64,000 nucleotides of DNA from positions 2,876,305 to 2,940,304 of the forward strand of contig NW_020944355.1 of assembly GCF_900497805.2 (NCBI RefSeq), given 5' to 3'. Origin of the DNA: Vombatus ursinus (lineage: Eukaryota > Chordata > Mammalia > Diprotodontia > Vombatidae). How positions within the stretch are numbered: the stretch's first letter is position 1; every line of letters begins with the position of its first letter. The notes below the pieces were generated by a model that was not told the origin of the DNA, ran no database searches, and worked only from the letters and a program-made list of their open reading frames with translations. A program made the translations under genes and the position numbers. Shown in pieces: positions 23,120 to 35,419 of the stretch.

Positions 23120-25520
23120 CCTTTTCTACATGACCAAACATAGTATCCCACCTCATCCAAGAGGAGAGAGAAAGGCAGAGCCCCACCCTAGCACAAAAGC
23201 CTGACCCACAAACTAAAGCTAGAGATAAAAGAAAAAAAAAGATAATGAAGAAATAGTATGATTTAAGAAACACGCAAGAGATTAACACAGAAGAGAATAA
23301 CCACAAAAGCCTAAGTATAGCCTCCAAGAAAAGAATGATCTGGTCAGAAAAAGTCCAATAGTGGCTGGAAGAAGCAAGAGATTTTTTTCTAAATGAAATG
23401 AGAATTGAAATTAGAGCTCTGAAATAAAAACTCAAATGGACAATAATAGCTACAAACAGAAGATAGAAAACCTTACCCAAGTAGTGGAGTCCCTGGAAAA
23501 TAGAATGGAGCAAACAGGAATATGATTCAATGAGACAACAAGAAATGTTAAAACAAAATTATAAGAGTGAAAATTAGAAAAACATGAAGAAACTATTACC
23601 AAAAACAATTTACCTGGAAAATAGATCAGGGAGAGATAATTTAGGAATCACCCAATTCTCTAAAAACCATAACCAAACAAAAAACCTAAATATCATATTT
23701 CAAGAAATCATAAAAGAACTTGTCCAGACCTATTCGAATCAGAAGACAAAGTGAGAAGAGAGTCCACTAGTGACCTCCTGAGAGAAACATGAAATTGAAA
23801 ACACTCAGAAATGGCTTAACCAAAACCGACTAGGTAAAAGAAGAAATACTGCAAGCAGCCAGAAAGAAAGAGTTCAAGTACCAAGGTACCAGTCAGGATC
23901 TCAGAAGACAATACTATGAATATTCTACCAAAGGACAGAATAACTACCTTGGGGATAAAAAATAGACCTTTAATGGAATAGAGATCATACAAGCATTTTT
24001 GATAAAAAGACTAGAGCTGGGTAGATTTTCTGAAAAGCAAACGGGAAAGAAGAACAACCTACTGGCCACAGTACAATTTAAAAAATACTATAATCCTTTG
24101 AAGAAAGGATTCAAACTTAAATGAAGATGAAATAATTTAATCATAAAGAAATGACTGGTTAAAGAACAAAACAGGGAAACAAAAGATAATTTCATAAAAG
24201 AAAATTACAATGGTGAGACAACATACCAAAACTTTTGAAGTACAGCTAAAATAATCCTTAGAAAAATATTTATATCTTTAAATACCTTCCTAAACTAAAA
24301 AGAGAAAGTATAGATCAATGAACTGAGCACACTACAACAAAAAACAAATCTAGAAAAGCAACAAATTTAAAAACTGTAAATAAAGATGAAAACTGAAATT
24401 CTGAAAATCAAGGTGAACAACAAAATTGATAAATAAAACTAGTAACTGTTTTCTGGGAGTGTGGGGAACTAAAAGAGAGAAACTGTTTGCTAATTTGATT
24501 TTATGAAAAGAGGAAAAAGCAAATTGCTAAAATAAAAATGAAAAATTCTAACAAATGACAGAGAAATAAAGGAAATTATTATGAATTGCTTTCCCTAATA
24601 AAATATAAGCAAAATTGATAACTTGAACGAAATGGATAGGTATATATGAAATATAAAATATTCAGCTTAACAGAATAAGAGAGAATTTACATGACCCAAT
24701 CTCATAAAAAGAAACTGAACAAATTACAAAGGCGTTCCCAAGGTAAAATCTTCCAGGAACAGATGACTTTGTAAGTTATCTCTATTATATATTCAAAGAA
24801 CAATTAACTTCAGTATTACATGAACTAAAAAAACAGGGAAAGAAGACATTCTTTCAAACTCTTTCAATAAGACAAATCATATAGACCAGGGAGAGAAAAA
24901 GTGTGTGTGAGGGAAACCCTAAAATAAAGACCAATATTCCTGGGTATGGATGCAAAAATATTGAATAAAATATCAGCAAAGAGGCCAGGGCAACATATTC
25001 AAAAGATTATAAACTATGACCAGGTTATATTTATGTTAGGAATGCAGGATTACTTCAATATCGGGAAAAGTGTAACCACAATAAAACTATGTCAATAACA
25101 AAAAACATAACAAAAATCATAACTGAATAAAGAAATGAAAAAAATTGATAAAATGTAATACCTATTTATATTTTAAAAATATTGAATAAAATAGGAGTAA
25201 ATGAACCTTTCATTATTATGACAAATAGTATCTAAAACCAAAAGCAAGTATTATATGTAATAGAGAAAGGCTGGAGGTCATTCAAGGGAAAAGATGTCCA
25301 TTGTTATCACTATTAGTTAATGTAGTTCTAGAAATGTAAATTATAGCAATAAGTTGGCGGGGAGCAATTTAAGGAAAAAGCATAGGGAAATTTAAAAAGT
25401 TGTAGCTTTTTGTAGATATTAGAGATCAAATATCCAAGTATTTGGCTGGTCTATACTAAATAAATTTTAGAAATAAAGGAATTTAAATTTTTGTATAAAA
25501 TGTGGCTTGAGAATCATCAA
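23120..25520 (+). mobile_element. Old L1 LINE: ORF1 and parts of ORF2
   Basis: ORF1 traces: 'acctggaaaatagatcaggg' (matching 42,246 in the other copy), 'atcatatttcaagaaatcat', 'gcaagcagccagaaagaaag'. ORF2 traces follow: 'aaaaactgtaaataaagatg', 'aaccctaaaataaagaccaa', 'aatattgaataaaatatcag', 'aggaatgcaggattacttca', 'tgtccattgttatcactatt' and 'agttctagaaatgtaaatta'. It ends in ORF2 with no 3' UTR. Heavily decayed. Confidence 0.75.
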
Positions 25521-28500
25521 CGAGGTTTAATTATATATTATATCTCTGAATCCTATTGCCATGGGTAACTCAGGACTAGCAGTAAATTTAAATGCCCAAG
25601 ACAACTTTCTGCAGCTAGGTCTTGATTAGTGCGAATAATGAATCCCCTGAAATCACTAAAGGGAATGTAATAGAATTCCCACTATTCAGAAGTTATAATC
25701 ATGGCAAATATTGTGACTGGCTCATGCCCAGTGGAAATATGCAGTGAAAGTTCTACCACTGAGGCCGCACTAATTAGAATTGAGTTGTATTTCAATTCAC
25801 TGGGTGAGAAAAGGATTTCCTTTCATTTCAACTATCCAGGCATTGATAACTGAGGAATTTATTCACATAATGAAGGCCAGTTCTAGCCTGTATGGTTAAT
25901 CCCACAAGGAATACAGCATGTATTTTCCAGCTATGGAAATGACCTAAATCTACATATAGCTTAAAGATAGTTTTTTTTGGAAAGGTCTAAGAAATGGACA
26001 ACACTCCTGAGGGTTCATTTGAGATGCTACAAAGGACCTGAGAGACAACCAGGAAATTGAACATCTCTTCCCTTCTTAGAGTAGACAGCAGTTACATTTT
26101 CAACTCCAAATTTGTAATGTTTTATTTTTAACAAATCTCACGGAAAAATTTAGAATCAGATTCTAAGTGAAATAACATGAAAATTAAAAACAATTTAAAC
26201 TGTTCCTAAACTATTTAACTATGCAGCAACCCAGTTGGTGAAATAACAACAAGCCTCTCTATTCTTAACACTTTCCATATGTTTCCATCCTAGTTCCCTC
26301 CCCAAAGAATGCCAGAACCTTGAACTCCTAGTAGGAGTTGAGGCCTAGGACTTTATACTTGATGGAGTTTCAGTCTTTGCATACGAAAATTTTCCCTGCT
26401 TCATTTTGGGGATTCCTCCTTCCCCCATCCCCACCCCCAGCCAAGCTACAGTTTTTACCTAATATGTTCTGAGCTAAAAAAGGTCTATTTTAAAGTGGTC
26501 TCTTATTGATTGACATGCATTCCTACAGACATTTTGCTTCCTTGGGGCAATACTGAAGTAGATTTGTCAACCTCAGTTATCTCACAACCGAAAATGCTTT
26601 ACTTCTAGCATAACTGCCACAAAGTAGAGCTACGGATGATCAAGATATGGAGTCTAAACTATTAGATTATGTGGATAAAAAGTAAATGGCAAATCAAATG
26701 TGAAGTCTCATAAATCTTTTGTCAGTAAACAATCACAGGATGCCCTTTGATCCTCGGTGACTACATTCTTTATGCTGTACAGCAGGAATCTAAATCTATT
26801 TCAAATACGTTGTTCTTATAAATATTTAATACGGCAGATGTTAAAACACAGAGATATATATTTTCGTATGCTAACCTTCCAAGAAAAATAGGAATTTTAA
26901 AAAGCGTGGACCGGCAATACCTTGTATTCAACCACAAGACCTAGAATACTTTAGGACAATCTAAATCAATTAACAGATAGTTTCAGAAAGATGATGAAAA
27001 CATGTAAAATTCAATGAAGCCCATCAAAAAAGAAAATGACAGGAATAAAGGTAAGAAAAATAGTCATGCTGATATATGACACAAAGCAATTAAAAATGTG
27101 AAAATGAAAACAGCAACAATCCTAGTGGCATTGGTGAAAGTCAGGTCAACAGAGTTATAATGAGTAATTTCAAACTACTAATAAGTGTGAAGCAAAGGAC
27201 AAAAAAACACAAAATGGTATATTAAAAGGAAACCAAGTCTTACCTACTAAAGTATGTGTATATGTCACATAGGTATGCATTAATGTTACGTTTGAAGGAA
27301 TTTACTCATGTTCAAATACATCCTTTCAAAAACATGTTTGGATATATTTTAAAAAATGGGCAGTCTTTAGAAATTAAGTCAAAACCTTTGTTACATGGAA
27401 AATTTTCTTTTTTTTCTTTTCAAGATGGAGATTAAAATTTCATACATTTGACTTCACACATCATCTTACTGCAGCATGATGTTGGGGATTTATTTTTATT
27501 TAAGCACTCTTTAGTATGAAACTATTTTTTCCCAAGAGATAATTCAACATATTTCCTTTTTTACTGAATTTAGATCACACAGTTATCATCACCCTAAGTG
27601 ACTGGGGCACCACAGCTAATGATTTCACACAGGTCAATACAAATTCATTTGGCCTAGCAGGCTATGGCTTAAACTAACTAGCTCAGAGACCTTGTGTCAT
27701 TAACACTGGTCTATCCAGAACTGAGAAACTTAACCTTAATAGCAAGGCACATAAGGCACTACAAATATTTGACCTGAGGTCCTATCATCAACCTCACTGC
27801 AATATCAGCAAATTACCTGTCATCTATTTCTTGTTAAAGTCAACTAGTCCTGATCATGTTTTCCTCAAATTTTAGACTGGTTCAGTCTAAATTCACTATC
27901 ATTCATTACTGTAGAGTGATGGTAAATTTTTAACAACCAGCATTGTCTTCATTACTCTCTTAAGGTTAGATAAGAAAGAGAACAAAAAAATCTGCCCCTG
28001 ACTAGTAGCATTGTAAATGCTCTTACGAGCCAATCTGAGCCGGCTCCAGCAATCCCCTGCTCATGCATGATCAGTATAAAATTCCACCTATGAACAATCT
28101 AAGGTCATCATAAAAATGTTACCTACCCCCATCTCACAAGCAATTTCTTTTTAAGCCATCCTGGTCCATAATGCTAGTTGTTAATTTGAGATAATGTATA
28201 AAAATATAAGAGTACCTTGTTATGTATATAACCATGCAATTTTCTTAATAAGAAATAAGGCCCACAAAAGGAAAGAACCCTTATGAATAGAACACGAAAT
28301 TAGATGTTTTGTCTGTGAAACAGTATGTCTATTTGAAGTTATGCTTCAGCTGTACCATTGCTCGAAAATACTTCCAACCACACTATCGCCTTTCCTTTCT
28401 AATGTAACAAGAGTGATACTGTATGGTTAGAAGTTCGTGTTTCCACAGTTACTTAAGATTCCCTTGGATGCAGTTGCCATCAAGCTCCCATCATCCCTAT

Positions 28501-28822
28501 TCCCAGTAGAATACAGAGATAACCCAAGTACCGGAATCACATCACGGCATTGGAAGTTTCCTTTTGTCCCTCAGGGGTCTGTTTTACATAATGACATGAC
28601 AATCCCAGTCTTGCCTGATTTATAGATCTTCACTAACAGTCTTAGTTTTTCAGTCAAATCTTCTTCCTTTTAACACTTTAAAAGGAGAATGAAGAAGGAG
28701 AATCAATAAATGGAACATTCCCTGCAAAATGGACAAAACTGAACTGAGCCATTCACTGTGATTTTCAAAATGTATTCGAAAGCACACCTAGTTTAAATTA
28801 TAATATATTACTACTTACATTT
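25521..28822. other. 3.3-kb repeat-free block
   Basis: I recognise no SINE, LINE or simple repeat longer than about 15 bp here, and no exon. Unusual for a window where repeats otherwise recur every 1-2 kb. Confidence 0.5.
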
Positions 28823-28857
28823 CATATATATATATATATGTACATATATATATATAA
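28823..28857. repeat. (AT)n palindrome around GTAC
   Basis: TA repeat, central ATGTACAT, TA repeat; self-complementary. Confidence 0.93.
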
Positions 28858-29283
28858 ACAGTTAACAATCTAAGTGATTAAATTACTATTGACAGGTAGA
28901 TAGTAAAAGATTGATATTTTTCAAATACAAAAAGATTTTGGTTAAAAATTCTAATTTCTGTGTAAGGCATCATTAAATACAAAAGCGGAAATGAAATGTT
29001 TGTGGAAATACCACCAACTTATTACAAATTCTTAATAAACACAGGGTCCTATTATATCACTGATATGTCCTCTTGAAACTGATATATGTACCATATACTT
29101 ATAAAAGAACAGATTTATTATGATCTGCATTTCAGTTTCCATAATATTTTGATGACAGTGGCACACTAAAATTCCAGAAGCAGCTAAAAATCAAGGACGA
29201 CTGTCTCATTAAAGCACAGGGCTTTTGGTGGATTAAGAAGAAAACTTTTAAACCTACATCTCTATCACAACAGACATAAAGTA

Positions 29284-29287
29284 TGTG

Positions 29288-29334
<47 letters not shown>

Positions 29335-29345
29335 ACACATACACA
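29284..29345. repeat. (GT)n microsatellite followed by ACACAC
   Basis: About 25 GT units, one GC variant, then 'acacacatacac'. Confidence 0.96.
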
Positions 29346-29414
29346 AAGAGGGAGAATGAGAGGAGTGAGAAATAGAGAGATCTGGAAACAGAGTTTTACA
29401 TCCCCTTTTACATA

Positions 29415-29575
29415 GGTCTAACTTCCATTTTTAACTTCGAAATAGGTGATGACAGTTTCTAAGTAATTAATAAGATGAGTAAGTACCTGAGGTCAGATTT
29501 GAACTCAGGAAGATGAGTTTTCCTGATTCCAGTCCCAGCTCTCTATCCATTGCAGTGCCATCTAGCTGTCCATTA
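29415..29575 (-). mobile_element. MIR/Mar1-type SINE fragment, minus strand
   Basis: 'aagtacctgaggtcagattt', 'gaactcaggaagatgagttt', 'ctctctatccattgcagtgc', 'catctagctgtcc'. Confidence 0.8.
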
Positions 29576-29844
29576 GTAAGACTAGAAATTTTCATATTGC
29601 TTCAATGTTGAATAATCAATTAATCACCATCACAGGAGATCATGATATAGTACAATGGACAAGTAGCTAGGCAACATTCAGGCATTAGTCAGTGCCACGT
29701 GACTAACTGGCTGAGTATTCTCAGGTAGATCATTTTACCTCTACAGGCTTATGGTTAGGAATCTATTAATAGAAGATGATATACTAGAATAGAAGTTTTC
29801 AAGCTAGGGCCCATGAATTTGTTTTTTTAATGATAAATATGTTT

Positions 29845-30075
29845 CGGTGAGGCGGCCTGTGGTAAAGCGGATAGCTGGTGCTCTGGAGTCAGGAGGATCT
29901 GATTTCAAGTCCATCCTCAGAAACTTGCTGGGAAAGACAATTAACCTTGGTCTGCCTCTCTTTCTTCAACTGTGAAATGTGGATAATAATAGCACCTACC
30001 TAACAGAGTTGTTTGAGGTTCAAATGAGATAATATTTGTGGAGCTATGCACAAAGAATATAAAATTTTAGATATC
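29845..30075 (+). mobile_element. Marsupial MIR, plus strand
   Basis: 'gcggcctgtggtaaagcgga', 'ggtgctctggagtcaggagg', 'ttcaactgtgaaatgtggat', 'aatagcacctacctaacaga', 'gttgtttgaggttcaaatga'. Confidence 0.85.
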
Positions 30076-30524
30076 TGAATTGCTACATTTTTAAAAAATT
30101 TATTTTGGTGTTATGAGAAGATCTGCCTGCATACTTGTAAATAATCGTAGAAGGTGCGTTAATTTGGAGAACATAAATATTCGTCACTGTAAATGGAACT
30201 GTAGGTCTTCTCACACCACCAAAAGAAACAGAAGTATTATACTTTTGAAGAACTCAGCTTGCCTATGAAAAAAATGGGGAAATTAAAAAATCTAAAAACT
30301 TATATTCTTCTACGAAGGCCCTTGAAAAGGAGTATAACCACGTTAAGTGTCTATTAACACACATCCTATTTTTACATTTTCAAATTTAATTTATGAAACA
30401 TTTATAATTTTTATGATTTTCATTTTTGACCAGTCTTCTGCTATCATTTTAATGGGGCAGGGAATTTTCCACAATAATAATGCACAGATTGGCAATTGTT
30501 CTACAACATAGTTTATAAACATGC

Positions 30525-30645
30525 CTGGGGCATAGAGAAGTTAAGTGACTTCCCAAAGCTAACACAGTCAGTATGTGTCCCAGGCAGGATTTGAACCCTT
30601 GTCTTTATAACTCTGAGACTAACCTTTTACCTACCATATCACCAA
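30525..30645 (-). mobile_element. MIR fragment, minus strand
   Basis: 'gagaagttaagtgacttccc', 'caggcaggatttgaaccctt', 'ttttacctaccatatcacc'. Confidence 0.75.
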
Positions 30646-30649
30646 AATT

Positions 30650-30740
30650 CCAATCAACAAGTATGCGCATTTTATGCGCTAAGCTCTGCAGATACAAAAA
30701 CACATACAAACACAATTCCTGTGATCACTCATTATTTCCC
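30650..30740 (-). mobile_element. L2 3'-end fragment, minus strand
   Basis: 'ccaatcaacaagtatgcgca', 'ctaagctctgcagatacaaa', 'aacacaattcctgtgatcac'. Confidence 0.65.
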
Positions 30741-30744
30741 CAGT

Positions 30745-31970
30745 CAGTCTAATAGAACTAAAGTAATACCTACTACTACAGAACACTACTGGGCTACCCA
30801 TTTGGTCCTAGGCCAGGGAACAGACACCCAAAGAATATGTGTCAAGTGAATAGAAAAATTAAGCCAGATTATAGAAAGACAGCTCAATTTGAAATAAGAT
30901 ACAACATTGTTACTTAACATGGTGGAACCTTCCTAAATTGCCTTTAAATCCTAAAATCCTATGACTCACACTATATGTCGATCTGGGGCAAATGTAAACA
31001 AGATGGAGAAAAGTAGTAATTTAAGGAACACTGGTACACAATTTCAAATGAAGCAGCATAGCTGGGGACAGTAGTAGCAGACACATAAATCCAACATTCA
31101 GCAAATAGCAATGGGGTAATTCGTTTAGAAGAAGTGTACTAAGAAACTATTAAATTCATTAGGCAAAAGTATCAAAAGTAGCAGGTTGTGTCTTGAGTCA
31201 AGAAGAGTCATGGAAGTAAATGGCAGTCACATTCCAGCGTTTACATGCTGGATCACTATCACATCACTATCTTAATGCTAAAAATGATATTATGCATGGT
31301 ATAGCACTTAAATGGATATGAAGAAAGCTTTTATTCTTACTCTCTCCCATAAAACTGCCCAAAAGTCATTACTGTTATGTAGGAAAAAAACAGCATTTTA
31401 AAATAAATGGCTAATACCAAGTACATTCTAATACTACCAAATATGTTTTGTTTGTTTGTTTGTTCTACTTTCTGCTAAACTGTTTTAAATGAATCAAACT
31501 CATAGGTTAAGGTATTCTCCAAGACAAATAAATGAGAACAATTTAACCTGAAAAAGAATCCAGCATTTATTATCATCTTCAAGTTTCATGAAAATAAATT
31601 ACCCAACAGTGGGTTTGGATTTCATGAAAAGAAAAATAGAAAGTCGATTTCACACCCAGTGAACTGACTCCCAACTGATCCACGTAAAAAAAAAAAGATG
31701 AAACTCATCACCAACATTTTGACGGATTGGCACTTATGTCATCATAAAACTGTGCTAGTATATCAGGCTTCTGGTAACCCACTAAGAATCCATAAAGTAG
31801 ACAGTAGTTGCTTTCAGACTACTGGGAAGACAAACTGTGTGGGGATATACTTATGTATGTATGTACAAGATACATACAAAGTAGATAAAGGAAATCTTAG
31901 GTAGAAAGGCATTACAGTATTAGCAACTTCAGAGACAAAGAAGGGCCTTCTGGAGCTAAGACTTGAAGAA
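30745..31970. other. Repeat-poor intronic sequence
   Basis: No recognised gene or repeat apart from a short TTTG run near 31,446. Confidence 0.45.
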
Positions 31971-31974
31971 AGCC

Positions 31975-32255
31975 CAAAGCAGCTAGGTAGATAGCTACAG
32001 TGGATAGATCACTGGACATGGCTTCAAGAATACCTAAGTTCAAATCCAGCCTCAGGCACTTAATAGGTGTGTGACCCTGGGCAAATCATCTAACCACTCT
32101 CTGCCTCAGGTTCCTCATCTGTACAATGGAGATAATAATAGCACCTACCTTCCAGGTCTGTTGTGAAGATCAAATAAGATAATATCTGTACATTCTTTTA
32201 CAGACCTTAAAACTCTATATAAATGCTTGCTGTGGTTATTGTAGTTTTTGTTGCT
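31975..32255 (+). mobile_element. Marsupial MIR, nearly full length
   Basis: 'gcagctaggtagatagctac', 'gttcaaatccagcctcaggc', 'gtgtgaccctgggcaaatca', 'ggagataataatagcaccta', 'ccttaaaactctatataaat', then 'gcttgctgtggttatt'. Confidence 0.9.
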
Positions 32256-32324
32256 ATTCATGGTAGAACTGAGGCTAGAATCCTTCTGTCCCAATTCTAA
32301 ACTCAATCATCTTTAAATGCATTA

Positions 32325-32460
32325 ACCGTTTTCCTCTCCTCAGAAGTTTCATGGAGAAAAGGACTTGTATCACTCACTTTTGTGTTCCCACCCCAGAGTA
32401 CTATGCAAAACTGGGTATAGGATAAGTGATCAAGAAATGTTCTTTGAATGAATACTGAAT
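32325..32460 (+). mobile_element. L2 3' end, plus strand
   Basis: 'gtgttcccaccccagagtac', 'gataagtgatcaagaaatgt', 'tctttgaatgaatactgaat'. Diverged. Confidence 0.55.
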
Positions 32461-32754
32461 TAGAGTACAATACTGTGGATAGAGGGAAACCTTATAAATA
32501 GGAACCTTTAAATAGGAATCCTAATTTTAAGTACTGCCTTAGGTACATCTAGGATAGATACTAATATATATTTATGAGAAAAGATGATTTTGCAATGGCT
32601 AAAAGTACATATGGCATCTCTCTAAATTTTATTTCTGGGGCTGCAAAGCAGGTGAGACCTCTGAGTATAGGTGTAAACAGCGAATACTATAACCATTACA
32701 AGGAAGGATCTTTTGCGAGGGATTCATGATTTCAGTGAACAATTCAGTTTTAAA

Positions 32755-32955
32755 GGATTAGAGATTTAGAGCTGGAAGAAAGCCTAGAAGTCACCTCATT
32801 CAACCTCCCTCATTTTACAAATGAGGAAACTGAGGCCCAGGGAAATTAAGTGACTTGCCTAAGGCCACACAGGTATTAAGTGGCAGAGCTGGGATTCAAA
32901 TCTAGGGCCTGTGATCCTAAACCCAGTACTTTGATTACATCATGCTGCCTTCACT
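32755..32955 (-). mobile_element. THER1-type SINE, minus strand, well preserved
   Basis: 'gattagagatttagagctgg', 'cattttacaaatgaggaaac', 'tgaggcccagggaaattaag', 'gtgacttgcctaaggccaca', 'tacatcatgctgcct'. Complete from 3' tail to tRNA-like head. Confidence 0.9.
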
Positions 32956-34066
32956 TCCCAAATCTAACTATAAAGTTACATATATGAAGAGCAATAAATA
33001 GTTTACGTGTATGTAAAATTTAAGACAAGAAATACTCTCTGATCTCTAGAAGCTTATAAAGCAAACGTGTTCCTGTGGATCCAGCAAAGAAAAAGACTTA
33101 TGCTGTCTGAGACAGACAGTCTTCAAGAAAGGGAGCAGGCAAGTTTAGTGTTGTCTTAGAATATACTGGAATCCCAAAAGATGTCATAAGAGGCTCCTGT
33201 AGTGACGGATGTCCAAAAGTACTAAACTGACTTTAAAGTAACAAGCCCAAATTGTCTTAGACTGTAGATATTATCCTTCCATGGGGAGCAAATGATAGGT
33301 GCCATTTTCTTGTCACTTAGGAGAAAACGAAAAAGGATTCAGAGCATAATTCTAGTTTTATTTCTGTCCATTTGTGCTATCTGTTAATGAACAAAGTACA
33401 GAAAAGACATTCAAAATTTCAGAGAACTCATCAGAAAATATTGTGTTATTTAAATCAACTCATAATGTAGGTTTTCTTACAACTAAATATTTCACTGCAT
33501 TATCAAAATGTCAATTCAATGTCCTGGGCTCATTAATGTTTTCCATTCAGCTAAATGGAGATTCAACTAATACATCAAAGGCAGATGTTCCTGCCCTTTC
33601 ACTCTGGTTTGGAGAGAGGTGAGTCATTGCAAGGCTGATGCATCCAAACAAAAAGGCATGAAATGCTATGGATCATGTTGATGTGAAAGTAGAAAGCATG
33701 AATAAAACTTGTAATAATGGGCAAACTTAGATGCAACAAAGCATGTTTAATGCTTAAACACCCAAGAGTAAAGCTCCTATGCAAATGAATAGTTAAGATT
33801 ATGTATACCTGGATTGGCTCTGACCTAAGGAATGATAACACACCCGTGGTGAGACTAATACACAGTCATGGATAAATGACAGAATCATCCAGGCAATATC
33901 TGTCATTCTTTTTGCAGTGTAGTTATTTACATATCAACGAACTGTTTATGATCTTGAAAATACATGAAAACAGGAAACTAAAAGTGAACTCCACACACAA
34001 AGAGGCATAATAAATATGTTTATTTGTTTATTCCTGTTTAAAGAACTCAAGGGCTTGCTGGCAAAC
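32956..34066. other. Repeat-poor intronic sequence
   Basis: No recognised gene or repeat. The 82-codon frame at 33,374-33,622 has no family resemblance I can name. Confidence 0.45.
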
Positions 34067-34092
34067 GGGGGGGGGGGGGTGTGGGGGTGTGG
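34067..34092 (+). repeat. G13 homopolymer plus TGTGGGGGTGTGG
   Basis: Guanine-rich, G-quadruplex-capable on the + strand. Confidence 0.9.
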
Positions 34093-34394
34093 ACATGACA
34101 CATTCTTAAGTCCAATCTGCATTATTAACATTTTATTCAGCACGTACATAAATCCAGGGAATCAACAAAACAATAAATCAAGCCCTGACAAATCCCATTT
34201 GCCAATTCCAAGGTGTAAATGCTCACACTAAAAGTTTAACAATCGGCTTTCCCACCAGCACGCCCCTGCACTTCACCAAGCACTGACATCACCATACCAA
34301 TACTATCCATATCATATACCCTGCCTCTCCTCTATTTTTCCTAGATTTTATTTGCCCCTGTATGCATCTGTCTGTATTTCTTCTGAATGTATTT

Positions 34395-34525
34395 ATTTGG
34401 TACACATTTCAGCACATACTTGCTGTCTGCTCTGATAGGAATGTCAGCTCCTTGAACTTTCACTTTTGTCTTTTGTTCTCTTCCCAAGCACAGCACCTGG
34501 CCTAGTCTGATGGACCACATTGATT
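34395..34525 (+). mobile_element. L2 3' end, plus strand
   Basis: 'aatgtcagctccttgaactt', 'tgttctcttcccaagcacag', 'cacctggcctagtctgatgg'. Confidence 0.65.
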
Positions 34526-34744
34526 TAGGTACTCCACCAGCAAGGCAGACTGAATTCCATCCTTGCGTGACCATCCCAAATGCCCTGCACAGAGTGGTCA
34601 GCTTATAAATATTTGGGAAATGAAATGAAATTCTGGCAAAGGAGATGGGGCAATTCAATGAACCAAGGCAAAATAAAACCACTGGAAGAAGCGTCAGTAG
34701 TCAGTCAAGGTTTCTGAGGTTTCTGTTTAATAAAAGGCAAGGTT

Positions 34745-34985
34745 AGAATCTCCCACAGAAAGAGGCCTCAAAGGCCATCTTATCCCATCCATACCTAAAG
34801 CATGAACCCTCTCCATAACACACCTGGCTCCCAAATGACCACATACTGTCTCCTACTGCTGAGACAAGCCAATGTTAACTGTAGGGAGCTCTATTTCTTA
34901 TAAAGTTGTTCCTTCTTGCTAGCCAAAATCTAATGATCTGCGACTGACCCACTGTGGGTCAAAGAGAAACAAATCTAGCCCCTCT
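34745..34985 (-). mobile_element. CR1/L3 LINE 3' part, minus strand
   Basis: Reversed CR1 3' region: 'gtagggagctctatttctta', 'taaagttgttccttcttgct' on the + strand correspond to the CR1 'aacttcctaacaattagagctgtcc' zone. It is probably the downstream part of the CR1 RT at 35.4-36.3 kb. Confidence 0.6.
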
Positions 34986-34989
34986 AATC

Positions 34990-35340
34990 ACGCCATCCCC
35001 CTGGTTCCTCCCTCTGATTGGTCAGTTCTTCCCCAAACCTCATTTTAAGGAAAGTGTGCCAGCCAGTCTGGACCACTCCTTCATTCTTTGCTGGGTTCTG
35101 CTCCTGACTCTCCATCCTTCTTTCAACACTTTCCTGTACCTTCAGTTGCCTTCTCCACCTTGCCCTTTCTTCCACTCCCTCCTTTCCCAGCTCCCTTTTG
35201 TGTGTGGGCTTCACCCATTAGAATGTAAGTTCCTTGAGGGCAGGGGCTGTCTTTCCTTTTGCTTCCATTTATATTCCCAGAGCTTGGCATAGCACCTGGC
35301 CAGGTGTAAGCACTGAGCAAACATTTATGGACTGGACTTC
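34990..35340 (+). mobile_element. L2 3' end, plus strand, lying inside CR1
   Basis: 'agaatgtaagttccttgagg', 'gcaggggctgtctttccttt', 'atattcccagagcttggcat', 'agcacctggccaggtgtaag' then 'aaacatttatggactgg': a classic forward L2 end. The 5' 200 bp are CT-rich. Confidence 0.85.
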
Positions 35341-35419
35341 AACACAGAAGCCTGACAAGTCACTTGATGACACCTCCTATTTGCCACCTTCCACGTTCTA
35401 TTCTCCAGATTATATAATG

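Noticed and set aside
28437-28625. Possible trace of an old retroviral-type pol segment
   Set aside because: Only a short PQG-like stretch resembles the family, with no flanking domains and no LTR-like ends nearby. Too weak to call an element.
29132-29344. Minus-strand frame with a poly(Thr-His) stretch
   Set aside because: It is translation of the GT/AC microsatellite.
33374-33622. 82-codon + strand frame
   Set aside because: No family resemblance, ordinary intronic codon composition and no splice context; taken as a chance frame.
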